A DNA stretch of 11,819 nt, taken from an uncultured Porphyromonadaceae bacterium. GTDB lineage: Bacteria; Bacteroidota; Bacteroidia; Bacteroidales; Muribaculaceae. Of this stretch, positions 5,673-11,819 are shown in pieces; position 1 is the first letter of the stretch, and each line of letters begins with the position of its first letter. The translations under genes and the position numbers were made by a program. The notes under the pieces are model-generated. The model saw only the letters and a list, made by a program, of their open reading frames with translations, was not told the origin of the DNA and did no database searches. The stretch spans positions 1 through 11,819 of the forward strand of contig CAMWQF010000055.1 in the NCBI GenBank assembly GCA_947176285.1, read 5' to 3'.

Positions 5673-7065
5673 TGGAGAAGGTAGGAAAACTCCACTTGGA
5701 ATAGAACGGAGATTTGATAAGTTTGGAGATTGGCTTGATGATTCATGGGCATTGCGCAAGGCTTCCCCATGGATAGAGCGATATCCGAGAATATTTGTCT
5801 TGTTGACGTGGCTGATGCGTCTCGCTGTCGGAATCGTTTTTATAGTATCAGGCTTAAGTAAGGGAATCGATCCATGGGGCACATATTATAAGACGGTAGA
5901 ATATCTGACCGCAATGCATATTCCGGTTGATCAACTTGGAAATGCTGTTTTGGCTATGGTATTCTTTCTATTCACATCAGAATTTATCGTTGGGATTTCA
6001 CTTGTATTCGGATGCTATAGGAAAGCAACACCTATTGCCGCAGCATTGTTTATGCTCGTGATGCTTCCTCTAACGCTTTGGATAGCAATTGCCGATCCGG
6101 TGGCAGATTGCGGATGTTTTGGTGATTTCTTGGTGATATCCAATTGGTCTACATTTATAAAGAATTGCATAATATCGGCTGCAATAGTTTGGCTTCTGAA
6201 ATTTAATTCAAAGACAAGGTGCTTGATTTCCCCTTCTGTGCAATGGATCGCTACAGTGATAGCGGCAACATATATTGTCATAGTTGGTTATATCGGCTAT
6301 TGGCAACAACCTATGGTTGATTTTCGGCAATATAAAGTAGGCACACAGTTGATAGCTGAGGATTCAGAAGCAGAATACATTCCCAAGTATGAATTTATCT
6401 ATGAAAAGGATGGAGAAATTAAGCGGGTGGCAGAAGATGATGAATTGCCTGATGAGTCAGAAGGATGGAAATTCGTAAGTCGAGAAGAAAAAGAATTTGT
6501 AAAGAATAATACAGTCCAATCTGAAGAATCAAGTGAAGAGTCTGACTTTAGGATTTGGAGTGAAGATGGAGAAGATGATGTCACAGAGCTATTAGCGGGA
6601 TACAGCAATCAGTTAATACTCCTTGTTCCGGATATAAGCCAATTATCAATGGCTACGAGTTGGAAAATCAACAAACTCTATGATATGTCAAAGGATGAAG
6701 GAGCTGAATTCTTCGCAGTCGTGGCAGGAAGCCCGAAAGATATTGAAGAATGGAGAGACCTTTCATCGGGACAGTATGCAATTTACACAGCCGATGACAC
6801 CTCTATAAAAGAACTTGCAAGGGGAAATCCGGCTCTTGTAGGTCTCGAAAACGGAAAAATCAAGTGGAAATCATCATTAAGCGCATTGAGACTTGATGAT
6901 GACGACGACAGTTCTGTGATTAATACCTATCCAATAGGAACGACAATGACAGGGCAACAGGCTCTATTTAATTTGACTCTTATATTGCTCGCATTTCTTG
7001 CTATACTGAGCATATTCTCATCGGTGCATAATTGGTATGGGAAAAAACAAATAGCAAAGGCGTGA
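5653..7065 (+). CDS. DoxX/MauE-like membrane protein with thioredoxin-like C-terminal domain
   Basis: This is a 470-residue inner-membrane protein. A short cytoplasmic N-terminus is followed by a DoxX-type helical bundle with predicted helices at about 48-68, 97-120, 127-147, 168-185 and 197-217. The cysteine motif DCGCFGD at 152-158 is typical of the MauE branch, which is linked to thiol redox chemistry. A soluble segment follows: a strongly acidic stretch at about 255-310, then a thioredoxin-like region at about 315-410 with a cis-proline-like NPALVGLENGKI. It has no CxxC, so it is not a normal redox site. A final helix lies at about 437-457. The start at 5653 overlaps the DUF1599 gene by 20 bp; an in-frame ATG at 5662 is an alternative. 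The family is common in Bacteroidales directly after DUF1599, but the function is unknown. A role in envelope redox is inferred. Confidence 0.85.
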   Translation: MKTMKSSGEGRKTPLGIERRFDKFGDWLDDSWALRKASPWIERYPRIFVLLTWLMRLAVGIVFIVSGLSKGIDPWGTYYKTVEYLTAMHIPVDQLGNAVLAMVFFLFTSEFIVGISLVFGCYRKATPIAAALFMLVMLPLTLWIAIADPVADCGCFGDFLVISNWSTFIKNCIISAAIVWLLKFNSKTRCLISPSVQWIATVIAATYIVIVGYIGYWQQPMVDFRQYKVGTQLIAEDSEAEYIPKYEFIYEKDGEIKRVAEDDELPDESEGWKFVSREEKEFVKNNTVQSEESSEESDFRIWSEDGEDDVTELLAGYSNQLILLVPDISQLSMATSWKINKLYDMSKDEGAEFFAVVAGSPKDIEEWRDLSSGQYAIYTADDTSIKELARGNPALVGLENGKIKWKSSLSALRLDDDDDSSVINTYPIGTTMTGQQALFNLTLILLAFLAILSIFSSVHNWYGKKQIAKA

Positions 7066-7087
7066 CTTTTCAGTCGCGCCTTTCTTT
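7056..7087. terminator. Shared terminator between doxX-like gene and rodA
   Basis: AAAGGCGTGACT at 7056-7067 pairs with AGTCGCGCCTTT at 7072-7083 around a TTTC loop, giving a 12-bp stem with one G-U pair in the + transcript. TTTCTTT follows on the + strand. On the minus strand the same hairpin has one A-C mismatch and a looser T-rich tail. The TGA of the DoxX-like gene (7063-7065) and the TGA of rodA (minus strand, 7070-7072) both lie inside the hairpin. Confidence 0.8.
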
Positions 7088-8539
7088 GCGAGAAGCATCG
7101 ATTCTCAGCAAAATAAACAGTAGAATAGTGAAACTCCAAAGAGCAGACCCTCCATAACTGAAAAAGGGTAGAGGTATTCCAATGACGGGACATAGCCCAA
7201 TCACCATTCCGATATTTATACACAAATGGAATATCAGATATGATACTACACAATAAGCGTAGACTCGTCCGAAAGCAGTGCGCTGACGCTCAGCAATATG
7301 AATGATTCGGAGAATGAGAGCGAGAAACGCAATGAGAACGGCACTGCTTCCTGCAAATCCTTCTTCCTCTCCGATAGTACAGAAAATAAAGTCTGTGTGC
7401 TGTTCAGGCACATATTTTAATTTGGTCTGAGTGCCATTCAAAAATCCTTTTCCGGTCAAGCCTCCGGACCCGATGGCTATCTTTGACTGATTGACATTAT
7501 ATCCGAATCCTCTTGGATCATCAACAATTCCTAAAGCCACCTTGATACGCATTTGCTGGTGTGGTTCAAGAATATGTCCAAACACATAGTTAACAGAAAA
7601 GAGGAACATAACAGAAGCCGCCATAAAAACGATACTCACCACATATCGTTCAATTTTATGGCGATACATGGCAATAGAGACATATATAAGAGCAATCACA
7701 ATTATGCCCAAGAAAAACCATGTGCCGGGAACTTTAACTCCCAATAGAGTAAGACATGCTGCAATAATACCGCTCACAGTGAAGCCTATCAGCACATTTC
7801 TGGAAATTATGACATCCTTACAATAGAAAAGAAGCATACAGCAGAATACTGCGATGATAAGACAGAATACAGTAAACTCCCCAATAGGAATACCAAGTAG
7901 AAGAGGCTCTACATATTTTACGGCTACCACAAAATATGTAATGGCACATAGAGCAGAGAAAAGAACCAGACCGCTCATGCCTTCTCGATATAAAACGAAA
8001 AAGAGAGAGATGTACACAAGTGCAGAACCGGTCTCATGTTGCAACAATATAAGTGCGACAGGAATGAATATGATTACGAATGCCCTGAAATAATTACTTA
8101 GTTTTTGATTCAAATTAAAATTATAAGAACTAAATAATTTTGCTAAAGCAAGGGCTGTTGCAAATTTTCCAAATTCAGCTGGCTGAAGACTTACAGGACC
8201 TAAAACAAGCCACGACCGGGACCCTTTGATGTCGGGAGCAACAAAGATTGTCACCACCATCAAGAGCAAGACAAATATGTAGACAGGAAAAGCATATGTC
8301 TCATATATTCTGTAGTCGAAAAGCAGAATAGCACATCCGATAAAAATAGATAGTCCTATCCAGAGAAACTGTTTGCCGGAGAATTCCGCAAAATCAAACA
8401 TACTTGCGCGGTCGAAATCATAACTCGCAGCATAGATACTCACCGCACCGGCTACTACGAGAATTAAATACAGTATTATGGTTGGCCAATCAAGCCACCG
8501 AAATACTGAGGTGTTGGCATCAATGTTTTTTGACTCCAC
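7070..8539 (-). CDS. rodA: RodA, SEDS peptidoglycan glycosyltransferase
   Basis: RodA is the integral-membrane glycosyltransferase of the elongasome; it polymerises lipid II into glycan strands in partnership with PBP2. The family signatures are KGSRSWLVLGPVSLQPAEFGK (105-125), the segment PEQHTDFIF at 378-386 with the expected catalytic Asp383, EEEGFAG at 391-397, and PVIGIPLPFFSYGGSAL at 451-467. At 489 residues it is well over 100 longer than E. coli RodA. The extra length is an added hydrophobic region at about 190-320 that looks like several further membrane segments. The only plausible start is the GTG at 8539: a TAA lies two codons upstream in frame and the next ATG is at codon 47. This start lies inside mrdA, overlapping its end by 20 bp, which fits coupled translation with its PBP partner. 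It is the last gene of the operon. Confidence 0.96.
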   Translation of the reverse strand: MESKNIDANTSVFRWLDWPTIILYLILVVAGAVSIYAASYDFDRASMFDFAEFSGKQFLWIGLSIFIGCAILLFDYRIYETYAFPVYIFVLLLMVVTIFVAPDIKGSRSWLVLGPVSLQPAEFGKFATALALAKLFSSYNFNLNQKLSNYFRAFVIIFIPVALILLQHETGSALVYISLFFVLYREGMSGLVLFSALCAITYFVVAVKYVEPLLLGIPIGEFTVFCLIIAVFCCMLLFYCKDVIISRNVLIGFTVSGIIAACLTLLGVKVPGTWFFLGIIVIALIYVSIAMYRHKIERYVVSIVFMAASVMFLFSVNYVFGHILEPHQQMRIKVALGIVDDPRGFGYNVNQSKIAIGSGGLTGKGFLNGTQTKLKYVPEQHTDFIFCTIGEEEGFAGSSAVLIAFLALILRIIHIAERQRTAFGRVYAYCVVSYLIFHLCINIGMVIGLCPVIGIPLPFFSYGGSALWSFTILLFILLRIDASRKERRD

Positions 8540-10376
8540 TTGTTATTATTGTATTAGAGTTCAACATTCTTTCTTCGAGGTATTTTCTTTCCGGGGCAAT
8601 CGACCCATTAAGATATTTTTCCATGATAAGGCTACCTATTGGCACACCATAGGTGGCACCGAAACCTGCATTCTCAACATAGACAGCCACCGCAATCTTA
8701 GGATTATTCATTGGGGCGAAACCCATGAAAGCAGAGTGGTCTTTACCATGTGGATTCTGAGCAGTTCCTGTTTTTCCACAAACATCCCAACCGGGAAGAT
8801 TAGCAAGACGACAAGTGCCACCTGTCACCGCACCACGCATGCCTTCAGCAATCTGATCATAGTGTTCTTTCTTAATTGAAGGCTTACGCTTTTCCCGATA
8901 GATTGGATCAAGAATAGTGTCACTGATTTCCTTAACTACATGAGGGGTTATAAACCAACCTCGGTTAGCGATAGTGGATGCTAGGTTAGCAATTTGTAGT
9001 GGGGTAGCGGTCACTTCACCTTGACCAATAGAAATTGAAATAATAGAATTTGCTCTCCAGTTGCTACCTCTGAAAGAATTGCTATAATAATCAGGATTGG
9101 GTATGAAGCCTCGACTTTCAGAAGGAAGGTCTACCCCGAGGCGATAACCATATCCCATTTCCACCATATAGTTTTTCCATTTCTCCAACTGTGCGGAAGG
9201 AGTAGATCCTTTTTTATCAATGAAATTCTTCAAACCCCAACAGAAATAGGCATTACATGAAGTGGCTATTGCCGGTTTGAGAGGAAGGGGAGATCCATGG
9301 GCGTGACATCCTACTCTGATGCCATTGACATAACCATGATAGCAAGGGAAGGCAGTTGCCGGAGTTATCGTTCCTTCTTGAAGGAATATCAATCCTTGAG
9401 TTGGCTTGAATGTAGAGCCGGGAGGATATGCTCCTTGAAGGGCGCGGTCGTAAAGAGGCTTATACTTATTGGAAACAAGAGATGAATAATTTTTACCTCT
9501 TTCCGATCCCACAAGAAGAGACGGATCATAAGTAGGAGACGACACCATACAGAGGATTTCACCGGTTTGTGGTTCGATAGCAACTATAGCACCGATTTTT
9601 CCCTGCATCAATTGCTCGCCATATTCCTGAAGATCCATATCAATGCTGAGAGTGAGGTCGCGACCCGCTACAGGTATGACATCATGGACGCCATCCTCAT
9701 ATTTCCCTTTGATTCTGCCAAGAGCATCTTTCATAAGAATTTCAACTCCTTTTTCACCTCGAAGGAAAGGTTCGTAACTCTTCTCTACTCCAAGATCGCC
9801 GGTATAGTCTCCGCTTCTATAATACCTGTCGTTTTCCACATCTTTGGCATTTACTTCCCGAATGTTGCCAAGAATGTTTGCTCCCGCATGAGTTGCATAT
9901 TGACGGACATTGCGTTTCTGAACATAGAACCCTGGGAAAAGGTAGAGTTTTTCTTGAAGACGCCCATAATCTTCTTGTGAAAGATGAGACATCAGTTTTT
10001 GTGGTGTATAGGCAGAATACCCCGGATTTTTGCGAGGATTCTTCATGTCTGCCCATTTACTCATGAGTTCTTCTTTTGAAATGTCAAGCACTTCGCAAAG
10101 ACCAAGTGTATCAAAACTATTGCCAAGATCTTTCGGAATCAGCATCACATCATATTCCGGCTGATTAAGCACTATAAGTCTGCCATTTCGGTCGTAGATC
10201 AAACCACGTGAGGGATACAGCACTTTACGAAAGAATGCATTAGACTCAGCATTCTCCTTATAGGTGCCGTCGCTCACTTGAAGATTAAACAGCCTGATTA
10301 GGAATATTATAACGACGACGGTGATGAAACCGCCTATCACAAATTTTCTTTTTTCTAAAGTATAATCCTTTGCCAC
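8520..10376 (-). CDS. mrdA: Penicillin-binding protein 2, elongasome transpeptidase
   Basis: PBP2 is the class B penicillin-binding protein that cross-links new glycan strands during lateral wall growth and activates RodA. The 618-residue protein has one N-terminal membrane anchor at about 11-31, a PBP dimerisation/pedestal region including FFRKVLYPSRGLIYDRNG at 48-65, and a periplasmic transpeptidase domain. The three active-site motifs are complete: STFK at 321-324 with nucleophile Ser321, SCN at 373-375 and KTG at 535-537. A Cys/His-rich stretch lies between the first two motifs (Cys345, Cys357, His358, His360, Cys374); E. coli PBP2 has a zinc site in this general area, so a metal site is possible but unproven. 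The frame begins with GTG at 10376 and no in-frame ATG lies near it. The gene follows mreD by 24 bp and overlaps rodA by 20 bp. Confidence 0.96.
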   Translation of the reverse strand: MAKDYTLEKRKFVIGGFITVVVIIFLIRLFNLQVSDGTYKENAESNAFFRKVLYPSRGLIYDRNGRLIVLNQPEYDVMLIPKDLGNSFDTLGLCEVLDISKEELMSKWADMKNPRKNPGYSAYTPQKLMSHLSQEDYGRLQEKLYLFPGFYVQKRNVRQYATHAGANILGNIREVNAKDVENDRYYRSGDYTGDLGVEKSYEPFLRGEKGVEILMKDALGRIKGKYEDGVHDVIPVAGRDLTLSIDMDLQEYGEQLMQGKIGAIVAIEPQTGEILCMVSSPTYDPSLLVGSERGKNYSSLVSNKYKPLYDRALQGAYPPGSTFKPTQGLIFLQEGTITPATAFPCYHGYVNGIRVGCHAHGSPLPLKPAIATSCNAYFCWGLKNFIDKKGSTPSAQLEKWKNYMVEMGYGYRLGVDLPSESRGFIPNPDYYSNSFRGSNWRANSIISISIGQGEVTATPLQIANLASTIANRGWFITPHVVKEISDTILDPIYREKRKPSIKKEHYDQIAEGMRGAVTGGTCRLANLPGWDVCGKTGTAQNPHGKDHSAFMGFAPMNNPKIAVAVYVENAGFGATYGVPIGSLIMEKYLNGSIAPERKYLEERMLNSNTIITSGVKKH

Positions 10377-10400
10377 GAGTATGACTATTAATGGATCAGT

Positions 10401-10907
10401 TTAATTTCTATACACCAGAGAATCAATAGCGAGAATCACAATAAAAGTGAAGAGAGTACTTGCTCCGGCTTTAATGAGAATATCGATTATATCAGAGAAA
10501 CTGATGAATTCTACAAAATATACAATCAAACAGTAGAATGCCGAAAGGGTAATCAGATACTTGCAATAACTAAAAAATCCCATAGTGCCGAGAGAGGGTG
10601 AGACGTTACGAATCTTATCATCATGCTGTTCATAAGCAAAAAACATTGGACGCTTAAGGACAGCCAAAATTGTACATGCCAATGAATTCAAACCGGGTGT
10701 GTCGGAAAGAATGTCGACCGACAAACCGAGAAAAAATCCAAGGGTAAGAAGCCAGTTGGAAGAAATATTAATTGGCACTTTAATCAGGAAATAAATAAAA
10801 ATAAAGCATACCGCACTATTGAAGAGCACAATATGATTCATCAGGAGCACCTGAACGAGCACCAGTATCACAAACAAAAATATGTATGAGATAACGTCTT
10901 TATTCAT
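10401..10907 (-). CDS. mreD: Rod shape-determining protein MreD
   Basis: MreD is a small integral-membrane component of the elongasome that associates with MreC and is needed for rod shape. This 168-residue protein is hydrophobic almost throughout, with roughly five or six predicted membrane segments. The family region LGFFLGLSVDILSDTPGLNSLA spans 56-77, with the GLxxD and the small-residue turn typical of MreD. Sequence conservation in this family is low, so the call rests on that motif, the length, the topology and the position between mreC and mrdA. It is separated from mreC by 25 bp and from mrdA by 24 bp. Start is the ATG at 10907. Confidence 0.92.
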   Translation of the reverse strand: MNKDVISYIFLFVILVLVQVLLMNHIVLFNSAVCFIFIYFLIKVPINISSNWLLTLGFFLGLSVDILSDTPGLNSLACTILAVLKRPMFFAYEQHDDKIRNVSPSLGTMGFFSYCKYLITLSAFYCLIVYFVEFISFSDIIDILIKAGASTLFTFIVILAIDSLVYRN

Positions 10908-10932
10908 TATATTCCTAATCAGACATTAATTA

Positions 10933-11769
10933 TTAGTAAGTGCCGATACTTCTTATAGAATCCAGTTCATGTTTCAAAGCGTCCTTGATCACCCTGACAG
11001 TTCCAAGCGTATTGAAGTTTGATGCAAGATGAATTTTCAACACGAGAAATGTATCATCGTTGGTCTTAACTTTTCCCATAACTGTTCCAATATTGATTCC
11101 TTCAGGGAAAGTAGTAGAAAAGCCACTTGTCACAACAGTATCACCTATATGGAACTTGGCATGTCTTGGCACTTCCTCCATATAAGCCACAGTAGGATCA
11201 TCGCCGCGCCAAGTAAGACTTCCCACATATGGAGTGTCTTTTACCTTCACACTGAAATGCTGATTACGATTGAGCAAAGAAATAACCCTTGCCGTTCGAT
11301 TCCCGGTGACATCTACCATTCCAACAACACCACTTTGGTCTACAACACCCATTCCTGGTACAATTCCATCGTCAGCACCCTTGTCTATGGTGAAGTGGTT
11401 GCGGGGATGTCTTGTGGAGTTATTAATCACAGAAGCCCCAATATAATCAAATCTTTTATTGATTTCTAAATCGGAAGAATCCTGAGCAGCCACTTCGTAT
11501 TGACTTAAAAGCTGACGAAGGTTGAGAACCTCATTTTCGAGTCTTGCATTGCTTTCTTGAAGACTTTTATTGACAGATACGAGATTGAAATAATTAGAAA
11601 TTTCAGACGTAGTGCTATAAATGGTGCCTCCAATTGCATTAGCAGACGACAAATAGACGGAGTAATGGTCTTTACTCGTCTTAACCAACAAGATGCATGA
11701 AATCAGCACATAGAACGTAAAAACGAACCATGTGCTGTATTTTATAAGGAAATTCAGGAGATTCCTCAT
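10933..11769 (-). CDS. mreC: Rod shape-determining protein MreC
   Basis: MreC is the periplasmic scaffold of the elongasome. It is anchored by one membrane helix and binds PBP2, helping to activate the RodA-PBP2 pair. The 278-residue protein has its anchor at about 12-30, a coiled-coil-like region at about 62-95 (NKSLQESNARLENEVLNLRQ), then the two-lobed beta domain. That domain carries DKGADDGIVPGMGVV at 129-143 and GDTVVTSGFSTTFPEGINIG at 209-228, both typical of MreC. The ATG at 11769 shares the four bases ATGA with the mreB stop codon, so translation of the two genes is likely coupled. No promoter was seen at this junction. Confidence 0.96.
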   Translation of the reverse strand: MRNLLNFLIKYSTWFVFTFYVLISCILLVKTSKDHYSVYLSSANAIGGTIYSTTSEISNYFNLVSVNKSLQESNARLENEVLNLRQLLSQYEVAAQDSSDLEINKRFDYIGASVINNSTRHPRNHFTIDKGADDGIVPGMGVVDQSGVVGMVDVTGNRTARVISLLNRNQHFSVKVKDTPYVGSLTWRGDDPTVAYMEEVPRHAKFHIGDTVVTSGFSTTFPEGINIGTVMGKVKTNDDTFLVLKIHLASNFNTLGTVRVIKDALKHELDSIRSIGTY

Positions 11770-11819
11770 CGTATGAGGAAGCGGAATCTGTTGATGTTTT
11801 TGAGAGCCACGCCGGTGCC
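11766..11819 (-). CDS. mreB: MreB, last 17 codons (5' part outside window)
   Basis: Reading the minus strand from the right edge of the window gives GTGVALKNINRFRFLIR followed by TGA at 11768-11766. This matches the conserved C-terminal end of MreB (a GTGxALKN... segment near the end), the actin-like filament that organises lateral wall synthesis. The stop overlaps the mreC ATG by four bases (ATGA), the normal gene order for a rod operon. Only 17 codons are visible, so the identification rests on this short segment and on its position directly before mreC. Confidence 0.82.
   Translation of the reverse strand, partial: GTGVALKNINRFRFLIR

Noticed and set aside
9567..9980. 137-residue + strand open frame inside mrdA
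   Set aside because: It is antisense to the conserved PBP2 coding region and has no recognisable protein features.

Overview
The window is about 11.8 kb of a bacterial chromosome, most likely from the order Bacteroidales. Four things point there: a two-repeat DUF1599 protein followed by a DoxX-family membrane protein, an unusually long RodA, TAnnTTTG-type -7 promoter boxes, and a general lack of Shine-Dalgarno sequences. A Muribaculaceae-like gut member is possible but is only a guess. The content is almost entirely chromosomal housekeeping. There is no transposase, phage gene, CRISPR array, rRNA or tRNA.

Layout. (1) Positions 2-268: the 3' end of a thioredoxin gene on the + strand, then a short-repeat region with a strong terminator. 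(2) Positions 480-4941, minus strand: a polyamine and cell-envelope cluster. It is transcribed as agmatine deiminase, N-carbamoylputrescine amidase, an alpha/beta hydrolase, and then, across a repeat-filled gap, a membrane-anchored MurF-like ligase. (3) Positions 4942-5123: a divergent control region with a promoter-like box on each strand, a perfect 16-bp palindrome and a leader hairpin. (4) Positions 5124-7065, + strand: DUF1599 protein and DoxX-family protein, overlapping by 20 bp. (5) Positions 7070-11819, minus strand: the elongasome (rod-shape) operon in the order mreB (last 17 codons only), mreC, mreD, mrdA (PBP2), rodA. It meets the DoxX gene tail to tail; one hairpin contains both stop codons.

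How the genes work together. AguA and AguB convert agmatine through N-carbamoylputrescine to putrescine. MreB/C/D position the RodA glycosyltransferase and the PBP2 transpeptidase, which together build the lateral wall. The membrane Mur ligase lacks the usual MurF UDP-substrate domain and has four predicted membrane helices in its place, so it is probably not the housekeeping MurF. Its nearest partner is an alpha/beta hydrolase, and the pair lies behind the putrescine genes. This is the best candidate here for undescribed biology, although its substrate cannot be read from the sequence. Three minus-strand genes (the Mur ligase, mrdA and rodA) appear to start with GTG.
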